NCBI RefSeq assembly: GCF_030272615.1
Contig: NC_081415.1
Span: 106,529,796 to 106,593,795 of the forward strand
DNA length: 64,000 bases
Direction: 5' to 3'
Source: Cryptomeria japonica
Taxonomy: Eukaryota; Streptophyta; Pinopsida; Cupressales; Cupressaceae
Under the pieces are notes generated by a model, which was not told the DNA's origin, made no database searches, and saw nothing but the letters and a program-made list of their open reading frames with translations. Each line of letters starts with the position of its first letter. Positions within the stretch are counted from its first letter, which is position 1. A program made the translations under genes and the position numbers. Positions 48,901 through 59,600 of this stretch are shown here, piece by piece.

Positions 48901-49204
48901 TCATACCACCTAATCATTTGGTATGATGTATCACTAAAACACATGATACTGAAGTCCATCACATCAATCTTGTGATTGACAGGATATCACTTAAGCATGT
49001 GATATCAGTATTGCCTAAACATGCAATACTTAAGGATAATCATATGAGAAAGATTTAAATTCTCATCTTAGAAAATAATATCACCTAATCACATGATATG
49101 AAGTATCACCTAAACATGTGATACAAATGTCCATCATGTCAATCTTGTGATGATAGGACATCACCTAAGCATGTGATATCAGTACTACCTAAACACGCAA
49201 TACT
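48901..49204 (-). repeat. Array of hairpins with a conserved loop, in two 165-bp tandem units
   Basis: Main hairpins: 48901-48926, 48928-48949, 48983-49006, 49007-49030, 49078-49099, 49103-49124, 49160-49177 and 49181-49204. Loops are CTAAACAT, TTAAGCAT or near variants. Stems differ (TCATACCA, GTATCA, GATATCAC, AGTATTGC), each paired with its own complement. The second unit (from about 49072) repeats the first in order. Two smaller hairpins (48958-48976, 49132-49152) sit between. Confidence 0.85.
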
Positions 49205-49524
49205 TAAGGATAATCATATGAGAAGGATTTAAATTCTCATCTTATCCAAGTTGTGGTATGTGCACAAAACACTTTATACAAATGTTTTACCACAACACAA
49301 TCATGGTACATCCATGACACACCAGAGATCCAACATGATAACTGGTTTGGATACTATAAGATCGTCACCTTACAATGTCTACATACAAGTGTTCATTATC
49401 TAGAGAGATTGTCACCTCTTAGATATGAACCCAAGGGATAAAATCCAAAATGTCCTTTCGTGACAAAGAAGTTTACACATTAAACATCTTATTGATATGC
49501 AAATATAAATTACAAAACATATTA

Positions 49525-49620
49525 CCTTTCTATCATACCTAAACCTTTTTTGAAGTGAGCAACCTTTACTCTGGAAAGAGGTTTGGTCAGAATATCTGTA
49601 GTTTGATCTCCAAGCGAAAA
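49525..49620 (-). pseudogene. copia RNase H C-terminal fragment
   Basis: The minus frame reads LGDQTTDILTKPLSRVKVAH followed by FKKRF. It equals the '..(E)Q.ADIfTKPL...kF...R..LG' end of copia RNase H. It identifies the element class and its direction. Confidence 0.8.
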
Positions 49621-50019
49621 CCCTCCTACTCAAGGGAGAAAAACCCAGCATAAAATATCTTCTTTATATATCAAATATGTCTAGCAATAATGCAAGATAT
49701 GGGCCTAATATATGTTGCTTCACTACTTGAGGCAAATTTCACAAGAACAAATCTGATTGGCCTTCTTCACAGGATCGATCTTCTCTAGCTAATATATAAA
49801 TTTATCTTCACATGAATTGAATGGATTAGAGAATAAGTTTGCATCTTCTATATATTTGAGGGAGGAACCCTTTTGCAAGGGGTTGGTCCTCAATGACACC
49901 ATATGTCTCATCACAAGGGTGGCCACTTCAATATCAACACTCCCTCTTAGCTAGGGAGGAATCCTTGTTAATAATATAGTCATGAAATAACATTCACCAT
50001 GGCTACTCCTAGAGGGTGG

Positions 50020-50163
50020 AACAAGGGCCTCCACCTCAAAATTTTCCCTCATAGAGAAGAGTGTATTAACAAGGGCTTGCTCCTCAAACTTCTATCTCAT
50101 AGAGAAGAGTGTATTAACAAGGGCTTGCTCCTCAAACTTCTATCTCAAAGAGAAGAGTGTATG
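50020..50163. repeat. Three 48-bp tandem units
   Basis: Units at 50020, 50068 and 50116, each AACAAGGGC..., ending AGAGAAGAGTGTAT. Units two and three differ by one or two bases; the first is more diverged. Confidence 0.9.
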
Positions 50164-50187
50164 AAGCATATCTTCATGAAGGTGTGG

Positions 50188-50345
50188 CTCCCTCTGAACC
50201 TGATATCAACCTTCTGACCTCCTTGTCTAAGGTTGCTTCTGATGAAATGTTAGACTCCCTCTAGATCTGATATCAACCATCTGACCTCCTTGCTTCTGAT
50301 GGAATGTTAGACTCCCTCTGAATCTAATATCAACCATCTGACCTC
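50188..50345. repeat. Three tandem units of 57-66 bp
   Basis: Units share CTCCCTCT.[A/G]..CT.ATATCAACC and TCTGACCTCCT, TTGCTTCTGATG. On the minus strand they give the repeated peptide GGQMVDIRSRGSLTFHQK. Significance unknown. Confidence 0.85.
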
Positions 50346-50524
50346 CTCTTCGAAGAACCAGATCACAAGAACAAATTGTATGGGTTCTTCTTCTTTGATA
50401 AATACTTACTGCCATCAACTCAGTCCTATGACTGCAAGCATCGAGTTCTTTCTCCCTTGAATGAAATCTCTTATGCTTCTTGGTCTGTCCTTTCTTTATC
50501 TCGAAAGATCACCTGCAAAACATG

Positions 50525-50930
50525 ACTTATAGAAGTTTGGCATGTACTTTAGCAAATTCACCACCAGTAGCATGAGCAAGGGCCCTTATGGTCAACATTG
50601 CTTCCTCATGGACTGTTGCACTTTTGTAGGAAAATACTTGTTTATATAATGGAATTGCAGAATCTCAGAATCTCCACTAAAGTCCCCTCCATATTCTTCC
50701 TGAATTCTTCATCACAAATAGTTCTTCAAAACTCTATAGCCTAAAGAGAAACAAGCTCTTCATCACTTTTAACTATTTTTGTTGTGATTCTAAAGATTTC
50801 CTGCATGTAAGGGGCAAGTTTCTCATAGTATGTTGAAGAAATTGAAACAAGATATTCAAATGCAACTTGTCGTGTGCGGACACATACTAACAATGTTGAT
50901 TTACAAATAATACGCATAATGTAATTGCAT
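50525..50930 (-). pseudogene. Captured importin-beta (karyopherin beta-1) fragment, intronless, internally deleted
   Basis: On the minus strand the frame reads NYIMRIICKSTL, RQVAFEYLVSISSTYYEKLA, PYMQEIF, DEELVSL and AIEF. Then come EEYGGDFSGDSEI and, after a junction near 50620-50645, VFSYKSATVHEEAMLTIRAL, AHATGGEFAK and (after a one-base insertion) YMPNFYK. These are consecutive HEAT-repeat segments of plant importin subunit beta-1, which carries cargo through nuclear pores. The junction skips several hundred residues of the usual protein. Two stops replace expected Gln/Trp. No intron interrupts the roughly 400 bases, which suggests origin from spliced RNA. Identified from memory of the family, not by alignment. 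Confidence 0.75.
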
Positions 50931-50936
50931 GAATTA

Positions 50937-50941
50937 ATAAC
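50937..50941 (+). repeat. Target duplication ATAAC, left of the solo LTR
   Basis: Identical to 52420-52424. Confidence 0.85.
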
Positions 50942-52419
50942 TGTAGACGTATAAAAATGACCATATTCCTAAATGAATATTTCATGTTCATTTCTCTATT
51001 TAATTAAATCCAATTTAATTAAATTATCCACATTCTTCTATTTTATTAAGTAAATTACTCAATTTATTTAAATAAAATTCACTATACCATTTAATGAATA
51101 AATCATTTTATTCAATTAAATCCCCCCTATCCACTTTTAATTAAATTCAAATTTAATTAAATAGTTGTCCTAAATTGAATAAATCTAATTTATTTAATTT
51201 CTCCAAATTGCAACCAAATTGAATTAAATTACTTTATTTCAATTAAATCCTATTATCCCTCCATCCACTTCCAAAATCCCAAACCCCTTTCTAAATCCCT
51301 TCTAGAATCTTCTAATCACTTCTAATTAACCTAACCCCTCCTCTAAACTTTGTCACATCCCTAAGCAAAGGGAAGTCACTTCTCAAACCTCAAAGTCTTT
51401 GATAACCATTCAAGGCTTTCAACCTTCAACCACTTAATTCCTCAAAGTCTCCAATAACCATTAAAGGCTTCCAACCTTCAACCACTTAATCCCCCAAAGT
51501 CTCCAATAACCATTAATGGTTAACTCAAACCCTCTTACATGGTTAATGAATTTGTTTTAACTCAACCTTCACCCAACCCAAGGGTCTCATCAGGCCTTTA
51601 ATGCTTTGACCATGATTATCTCTTAATCATTTGCACAAAGGTTTATCCTTGGATTAACTCTTAATCCATTGGGTAAACCTAACTTAAGCTTGACCCTTAC
51701 CTTCTAGATAACCATGAGGTCTCCTCAGGCATTTAAAGCCTCCAACCCCTTCTCTTAACCCAACCCTATGTTGACACTTGTCACCATTTCATTGGTGCCA
51801 ATTACAAACATGGATCCCCAACTTTCATACTCAACCCTTGATTGAATCTTTCAATCCTGACCATCCATTGCCCTATTTTTGCTATAAATAGAGCTCCCAT
51901 TCCTCCATTTTGATCATCCTCCAAATTTGTATTATCACACTTATGCTTAAATACATTCAAGCTCATATATCATTTTATGCTCATCATTTAGCCTCTCTCT
52001 AGAATAGAAATTAGTCTAAATATGCATGTTTAGAATACTTTCTTTATCATTTAGCTCAATCGTAGACTAAATATATCATGTTAGGATAGTATTCATACTA
52101 ACCTTGTCATCTCATCATCTAGTTTATTGCATTTCTAGAATCATACATAGCTTAGCATACCTTTCATTCTAAAATATATAAAAACATCCCTCATTCTTGC
52201 ATTTGCCATCCCTAAACCATTTTGCTCAGTGATCTGAGAGCAAAAACATTGGTTTGAGGGACATTGTGAGATAGAGAACAATGGGACCCACCTTGGGAAG
52301 CTGAGTAATACTCCATTGCTCCATAGCTTGCACCAAGAAGTCCTCTGTGTGTGTGTGGACAAGTCTTTCAACAATATTTTCACATATTAAGTTTTATCAG
52401 CCCACTTTTCCCGCATACA
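50942..52419 (+). mobile_element. Solo LTR (1478 bp) inserted in the copia-type element
   Basis: It starts TGTAGACGTATAAAAATG, ends CCCGCATACA, and is flanked by perfect ATAAC duplications. The TATA box CTATAAATAG is at about 51882, giving plus orientation. There is no internal region, as expected after LTR-LTR recombination. It resembles the minus-strand LTR at 29646-31049 over its first kilobase. Confidence 0.9.
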
Positions 52420-52424
52420 ATAAC
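52420..52424 (+). repeat. Target duplication ATAAC, right of the solo LTR
   Basis: Matches 50937-50941. Confidence 0.85.
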
Positions 52425-54057
52425 TACATATGAAATTCATGACCATTAATCAAACATGGATTACTTATCTCTTTGTTTATTAGTCTTCCTCGCAATCCAA
52501 CAATTGTTCATCCCTGATGCTTTGCACTTGAAGATTTAGATCTCATTTGATGGTTGCTCTTTGATACACGTACTTTAAGTTGTTGTGTTCATTTGACATA
52601 ACCAGGATCTGTGAGATGTTTAGCCCATATGCCACGCATAGGACACTCAGCAGTATCATTGTGGCATCGATCTTCCTCAATAATCTTCCCAGCCATGCAT
52701 TCAAATGAAGACCCTTCTCTGCAAATCTATGCATGTCAATAAGTTTCCAATGTTGTGGCGCTAGCGCCAAACAACATTAAGGGTAAACCTTAATGCCTAG
52801 TTCAATAGATGGAACTACCAGTTCATTTGCTCTAGTTTCATAAAGACATTTGTGACTGCATCTTGTCTACATGTAATTGCATCATCCAGAGGTGTCTGTT
52901 TTGGGTCATCTTGAACATCTACTTCAACTCTCTTCTCAAAAGCAAATGAAATGTTTTTGCATGACCCTACCGAGAAAACAAGATGAAGAGAAGTTTCTCA
53001 ATCTTCATATTTGTTTGGAGTATTTATCAACTGTTTTCCTCCATTGCATTCCTCCAACAAAAATCCTACAACTTTTATAATAGTATTATCTTCAATACAC
53101 CTTACAACATCTAGAGTTGTCAATGCATTATCTATTAAATAGAATGATCCAACCCTAGTTCCGCAATCTAATAAACTCATTACTACCAATAGAACATGTC
53201 CTGCCTTCTTTTCCAACTGACTAGGAGCATGACCACCTGCTACAACGATTAGGAGCTTGTTTAGAAGATCATAATTTCTGATCTAGTTGTTTCTCTTCCA
53301 CCTTGCATTGCTTTGTAGTGTCTTCTTGTAAAATGGAAGATAATCTCTCCCACATTTTCATGCTACATACTCTATTATCTTTGTAGTGCAACTGTATCCA
53401 TAACTATGTTCACGAGGTGTGTGTACTATGTCATCGCCTCTGCAAAAACAACATGCGATAATATCCATCAATTTATGTTTCATTACTCTATGGATGTGAT
53501 AGACCTCTTCATGCGGCATGTTCGAACCCATCCTTGTATAGAAAGGCATTTGACAAGATAATCTTGTCTCATGGTAGGAATGCCCGACAATTTATCATAC
53601 AGTCATTGTTGTCTGATGATAACAAGGCACTGCGAACAAGTGTTCATCCATAGTGCACTGGTTATTCCTGTGATCTTATGGATAGTTAGAGACACATATC
53701 CACCATCAAACTTTGACTTGCAACCTTCCTTATTGCCTTGTTTGATTTACATAGAATTGCTCCCTGGTGATTCCACAAAGAACTTGGCTTTTTAATGTGC
53801 AAACTGCAGTTGATTCCCTGAGAGTAAAGTCGATCTCCCTTAATATCTAGATTGCATTAGAATAGGCAATCAGGATATCCAAATCACCATTCTTAAAGAA
53901 GTTTCAACCTAGATGAGGAGTTTTCCAATTGCTTCAACAAATCTGATAGGATCTTTAAATTTGATGGCGCTACCCATTAGAATAATTTTGATGCTTGAAT
54001 ATATGCTTCTTTGAATTTTCCACAGAATTGAGCAGCCTCAGGTTTGATTTAACTATA
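52425..54057 (-). other. Unidentified non-retroviral sequence inside the copia-type element
   Basis: Minus-strand frames include QLEKKAGHVLLVVMSLLDCG (53216-52998 frame), HRVMKHKLMDIIACCFCRGD (53549-53358) and KIIEEDRCHNDTAEC (near 52680). None looks like gag or pol, and I recognise no family. Codon-like composition and proximity to the importin-beta piece make further captured gene fragments likely. Confidence 0.45.
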
Positions 54058-54069
54058 GCTCTGATACCA
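54058..54069 (-). other. Primer-binding site of the minus-strand copia-type element
   Basis: The plus strand GCTCTGATACCA is directly before the LTR. Confidence 0.9.
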
Positions 54070-54868
54070 TGTAAATGATGTTCAATTCTCAATCCAATAT
54101 GCAAGATACATTCTAGTTATAATTTTCTTGATCTATGTATTGTCTATTTATATGATAAATCTGAATATATTCTTTTGTATGGCAGGTGAGAGGAGCATTT
54201 TATATTTTCTATGTCCTATATCATGAATGGCACTTAATATAAGTATATAACAAATGGGGCATGGTCAAGCAATGCCTTGATCAGTCATGACCGATCAAGA
54301 CATTACTTGATCATGCCTCTTTGTTTATAGTAAACAAATGCATGTCCAACGTAAATGCCAATCGGTGTGGGAGGAGTATTACAATCGATGTATATTGGTG
54401 TTCGCTTAATGCTAACAACTGATAGTTATCAATGTGTTAGCCTTAACAACTAGTAACTATCGGTGCAGACTAACACTCGATAACTATCAGTGACCTTTGT
54501 TATATTGACACCCAATATCATATGCATCCTGATATATTATATGCAATCTGATATATTATATGCAACCCGATATATTATATGCAACCCGATATATATTAAT
54601 CAGTGTTTTTCATTAATCATTTAGTTATCATTATTTATGTTAATCGATATACATCTAAATATAATATTTATTAGATCGATGAACATAAACAAAATATATA
54701 GTATGATTATCAATAGGTTGTTTATATGCAAATGTAAAATGGCTATCAAAGAGGAATTAATTGCTTGAAGGTTTTATCATAGTTATCAATATGATAAGTG
54801 ATTGAATGAGAGACTTCATTTATCTCTCATTCAATCATTTATCTTATCGAAGCTATCATGCATTAACA
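54070..54868 (-). repeat. 5' LTR of the minus-strand copia-type element
   Basis: 799 bp, longer than its partner by an extra copy of a short segment near 54464-54491. It carries the same 60-nt palindrome (54258-54317). Confidence 0.9.
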
Positions 54869-54873
54869 CCAAA
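54869..54873 (+). repeat. Target duplication CCAAA, right of the TRIM-copia composite
   Basis: Matches 47700-47704. Confidence 0.75.
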
Positions 54874-55120
54874 CACCCATCTGATCTGGGAAGGAGGAGG
54901 ATTAGTCAACAATAATGCAGGTAGAAAGAACCCTCCAAAAACATCCTGGACAGAGAAAAGTGAGAGCAAGCCATAGAACACACAAATCCCAAGCCCAGCA
55001 GAATCATGTGCCTCCCCATCACCATCATTGTTTTCATCTACCTCATCTTCTCCTTCCTTGGATTCCCCTAAAATCCTCGCTCCCACCTCGCCTCTCGCCT
55101 ACCTCATTTCAAACTCCAGA
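54874..55120 (-). pseudogene. 5' part of the LINE-like element, frame continuing across the insertion
   Basis: From ATG 55086 the minus frame reads MGARILGESKEGEDEVDENN, is acidic, then has a hydrophobic stretch, and reaches the insertion point in the same frame used at 47699-47186. No domain recognised. Confidence 0.4.
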
Positions 55121-55135
55121 TATTGTAATCTATAG
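55121..55135 (+). repeat. Target duplication, right copy, of the LINE-like element
   Basis: TATTGTAATCTATAG; see 39792-39806. Confidence 0.65.
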
Positions 55136-55507
55136 TTATTATAAAATATAATACATAATAAATAATTTTAATTAATATATAATAAATTTTTAATGTAGTA
55201 TAAATTAAATTATATTCGCTCCCTCTCTCACCTTGTCTAGCTTTATCTTCTCATCTCTCCATCTCTCTCTCTATTTATGTATATCCATCTCTTTACCTCT
55301 CAATATATCACCTCCTATATCGTTACCTTTCTATCTCTCGATGTAATATGATGGTATAAGAGTGGGTATGCAACCCTTTCTAGGGTTAACTTCCCCAAAT
55401 AGTTTCCTCATCAACTGCTACCTGCTTAGGTGAAGCAGAGACAAAATCCTAGTTAAGGATATACTATACCAACAATTTCTAAGAAGGCTTGAATCTTTTA
55501 AACATTA
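55136..55507. other. Non-genic interval with pyrimidine-rich tract
   Basis: 55220-55345 is CT-rich with CTCTCTCTCT-type runs. A PBS-like TGGTATAAGAGTGGG near 55352 could be debris of another LTR element, but no LTR is visible. Confidence 0.5.
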
Positions 55508-55512
55508 AGATG
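55508..55512 (+). repeat. Target duplication AGATG, left of copia element 3
   Basis: Identical to 62236-62240. Confidence 0.92.
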
Positions 55513-56620
55513 TGTTGGTATTATGGATGACTTTGTCATGTGTTGCATTGGTTTTGCCATTGATGTCAACACTTATCTTCCTAGAGGTCTACATTGTTGA
55601 TTTGGTACTCTGGTTATATTGGTTTGTTGTTGAACTAGCACATTATGAATATTGGCTTGTGCATAGTTACCGGTATATATTTCACCGACAGCTCAGGAAG
55701 TTGATGATGACTTGTTATCATCTGGAGATCATTTGGTTATGTCAAAGACATGGATTGGATGTTTGCATTTTGTGTTTTGCATATTGGACTGATCAGGTTC
55801 ATAGATTTTCCTTAACCAGTGTAGATAGTTCCAGGTTATGAACCAGCATATGATATCATGTTCTAGATCCGCACGACACGATTTGGTAATGATTTATTGA
55901 TTGGATAATGTGTAAATGTATTGAGGCCGACATATTGTATTGCACCAAGACTTATTTTATAATTGATTAAAATTTAATATCTTTTAAGAGCCAATCTAAT
56001 GATGAGGTCTTAGGTTTTTTATAAATAATTGTAAGATCTTATTTGCAAGATGTAAGCATACATGTTGAGATCATTGTGAAGAGTGAAAATAAGCAGATCC
56101 TTGTGCGAATCACACAGATATCATCTAAAGGTTGAAGGAAGGTTGTTAGAGGTTTTGAAAGTGTTTGGTCCTCATGCTCAGAGCTTAAATTGATACTAAA
56201 TCCAACATTGAAGATGCTATATTGAAGCAGTACATTGATTATTGGATTTAACCATCCAACTATGTAGTCAGTGTGATTCCTATTTTGTGATTGAGCAATG
56301 AGCTCTAGGCGGTTGGCCTTTCTGCAGTTGTAAACCCCATTATTTTATTCACTTACTATCTGTAGTAGTATCATTTGATTGTGGGTAAGGTTTCCCATAG
56401 TGGTTTTTTCCATTATAGCATTTTCACATCAAAATCTATGTGTCATGTGTTGTGGATGTTGTTTTCATTTCTGTTTCATGCATTAAGTTGTACCGGTATT
56501 AATATAACTATTAATCTATTTTGTCGGCACTGAGTTTTAAGTTGGAATAATTTATTTTGGGTTGCAATTATTGACAATTGATTCATCCCCCCTCTTGGTT
56601 GTCCTTCTCGATTCCTAACA
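55513..56620 (+). repeat. 5' LTR of copia element 3
   Basis: 1108 bp. The TATA-like TTTATAAATA is near 56017. Confidence 0.93.
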
Positions 56621-56622
56621 AT

Positions 56623-56635
56623 TGGTATCAGAGCC
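56623..56635 (+). other. Primer-binding site of copia element 3
   Basis: TGGTATCAGAGCC, perfect iMet-type. Confidence 0.93.
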
Positions 56636-56676
56636 TAGTCCTTTTTTGTGGAAGCCTAACAACTTTAGGAGATCCT

Positions 56677-59600
56677 ATGGCAACAAATATATTCAAGAAG
56701 GACAATCCCAAACTTGATGGAACTAACTATGGTATATAGAAGATCAGAATGGAAATACATTTGAACTAAATTGGAAGAGATATATGGGATGTTACAAAGA
56801 ATGGCTATGTTGCTCCTAATTAGAATAACCCTAATCCACCAACCTTAGGTAAAGACTTGGAGAATAATTGCAAAACAAGAGAAGCACTTCTAAGTGCATT
56901 ATAAAATCAAGAAATCATGGGATTATCAAAAAGATCTACTGCAAAAGATATTTGGGATAAACTGGACACACTTAATGAAGGAGATTCCACTGTTAAAATT
57001 GCAAAACTGGAATGTTACCAGGTCAGGTATGCACATTTAAAAATGGAAGAGGATGAAAGAAATTATGCATCTATGGAAAGAGTTAATGAAATTATTTTAG
57101 GAATACAATGTTGTGGAGGATCTTTAAGTGAAGATGAAATTGTTTCTAAAATTTGAAGAGCTTTGCCACTAGCTTACAAAATGAAACTGACAGCTATTAA
57201 TGAGTTGAGAACAATGCCTAATACATCAATATCTATAGATACTTTGGTTGGAAAAATTTCAGCATTTGAGCTTGAAGAGTTTGGCCCTGTTGCTACAATC
57301 AAGATTGATATAGCCTTCAAAGCATCAACATCATCATCTGATAAATCTAATTGGAAAGCAGTTTATGCAAAAGAACTTGAATATATCAGAAGAGAAAATG
57401 AAGAACTTGAAGCACTATTTGCAAGGAAGATGCCTAAAGGTCCAGGATGAAGTAAGTATGAAGGTAAAGCACCTTTCAAATGTTTTAATTGCATTAAAGT
57501 TGGTCATATGGCATCTAAGTGTCCTGATAGACATTCAAGACTAAGAGAGGAAGCAAAGAGAATATATTAACCTAACCCTGAATATCAGAGATACAAATTT
57601 AAGAAAAACAAAGATAAGTAATGTTACTATGCAGATGAAGGTGTTACAAATGACTCTAATGAAGATCCAACAAATAGTGGATGGGCATTTGTTGCAATAA
57701 AGGAAGATCAACCGACACTTGTTGTCAAACCGGTAGAGTAGGCGTTAGCAACAAAATTTGAAGAAAAGGATGAATGGATCATTCATAGTGGATGCTCGCA
57801 TCATATGACTGGTGATAAAAGAAAATTCTTATCATTTTGGGAATATCATGGAGGTCTAGTAAGATTTGGAGATGACAAATCTTGTTTAATCAAAGGAAGA
57901 GGCACTATATCTTTGGATGGTAAGCACAATATTGACAATGTTTATTATGTTGAAGGTTTAAAGCATAATCTTTTGAGCATTGGTCAGTTAGTAGAAAAAG
58001 GATTTCAATTACAATTCAAAAATGGAAAATGCAAAATCACAAACAAAACTAGATTGGAGATTGCAACCGATAATCAGACTAAAGGTAATATATTTCATTT
58101 GAATACCAGCGATAAGACATGTTTGATTGCTTAGATTGATGAAAGTTGGTTATGGCATAAAAGACTCTGTCATGTGAATTTTGATTGCATTGTAAAGATC
58201 AATTCAAACAAGGCAGTAAGGGATTTACCTAATCTTGTGAAACCTCATAATCTGGTATGTAAGGAATGTCAAATGGGAGAGCAAGTTAGAACAACATTTA
58301 AGAGCATTTCTGATAAATCTAATAATATTCTTGACTTAATTCATACTAATTTATATGGTCTAGCAAGGACATGGAGTCCTCAAGGTGATAGATACTTTAT
58401 GCTAATAATTGATGATTATTCTAGAATGTGTTGGGTTACTTTTCTCAAGGAGAAATCATAAGCTTTTGGGAGATTCAAGATATACAAGGCAATGGTAGAG
58501 AATGAAACCGGCAAGGAAATCAAATGTTTGAGATCTCATCAAGGAGAATTTACATCTAGGGAATTCAATGCATACTATGAAGAGAATGGAATCAAAAGAC
58601 AACTATCAGCACCCTGGACACCCCAATAGAATGGAGTTGTGGAAAGAAAGAATAGAACTATACTGGATGCAAAAAGAACTATGATGATGAAAGAAAATCT
58701 ACCTCATATGTACTAGAGAGAAGCAATAAATACAATAGTTTATACTTTCAACAGAGTTCACATGAAAGGTAAAACTGATAAGACCCCTTATGAACTATGG
58801 TTCGGTCATATTCCTACTCTTAAATATTTCAGAATATTTAGAAGCAAATGCTATATTAGGAGAGATAAGTCTATTGGCAAATTTGATCCTAGAAGTGATG
58901 AAGGAATATTTCTTGGTTATTCAACTAGAAGTAAGGTATATAGATGTTATAACAAAATATTGTAGAAGATCATTGAGAGTACTAATGTGAAGATAGATGA
59001 ACATTTTAGAGGAGAATCAAGATCTATAGGTTCTAAACCGATAGTAGAAATGATTATAAATTAACCGGCATGGATTGCAGTAGAACATAATGAAGAACCA
59101 GTCACACCGGCATCATCATAGAACTCAACCGTGACTGAAGAACAACAACCTATAAATGGAAATTAGAATAAACCTAGGTATGTATAATTGAATCATTAAA
59201 AAAATCAAATAATTGGAAATAAAAATCAAGGTGTTATGACTAGAGGAAGATTGGAAAATGAAGAGGTATGTTTAATTTCTCAAGTTGAACCAACATCAGT
59301 TGTTGAAGCATGTGAAGATAAACATCCAATAAAAGCAATGGAAGATGAATTAGAATAGATTGAAAAGAATAATACTTGGACATTGGTTCCCCAACCTAAA
59401 GACAAAAATGTAATTGGAACTAAATGGGTATTTAGAAATAAACTTAATGAAGATGGTGAAGTAATTAGAAACAAAGAGGGATTAGTTTGTAAAGGTTATT
59501 CTCAGAAAGAAGAAATTGATTATAATGAAACTTGTGCACCAGTACCCAGAATTGAACTAGTAAGATTGTTTCTTGCATTTGCAGCTCACAAGAATTATAA

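Larger units (their letters stand above)
48039..54868 (-). mobile_element. copia-type element (minus) carrying captured sequence, joined directly to the TRIM
   Basis: LTRs 48039-48809 (3') and 54070-54868 (5') start TGTTAATGCATGATAG on the minus strand and end in ...TTTACA. PBS TGGTATCAGAGC is at 54058-54069 and the polypurine tract CTAAGAGGGAG at 48810-48820. The only retroelement protein I can identify inside is the end of a copia RNase H (49525-49620). The rest is repeats, an importin-beta fragment and unidentified sequence. It has no target duplication of its own; CCAAA lies outside it on the right and outside the TRIM on the left. Confidence 0.85.
39807..55120 (-). mobile_element. LINE-like element (minus), about 2.1 kb of own sequence, split by two large insertions
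   Basis: Own sequence: 54874-55120, 45947-47704 and 39807-39950, in that 5'-to-3' order on the minus strand. The 3' end reads AGGGTTTTAGGACCCCTTC ... CTAATAAAAAA, typical of a plant LINE 3' UTR and tail. A 13/15-bp target duplication lies outside both ends. The reading frame crosses the 47704/54874 junction without interruption once the insertion and one duplication copy are left out. No RT is present, so it is a deleted or non-autonomous copy. A processed pseudogene is the alternative. Confidence 0.6.

Noticed and set aside
48901-49204. Regularly spaced palindromic repeats resembling a CRISPR array
   Set aside because: Stems differ between units, spacing is uneven, there are no unique spacers, and the array lies inside an LTR retrotransposon of a plant-type genome.
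55350-55364. TGGTATAAGAGTGGG as the PBS of another copia element
   Set aside because: No LTR end before it and no gag after it could be shown.
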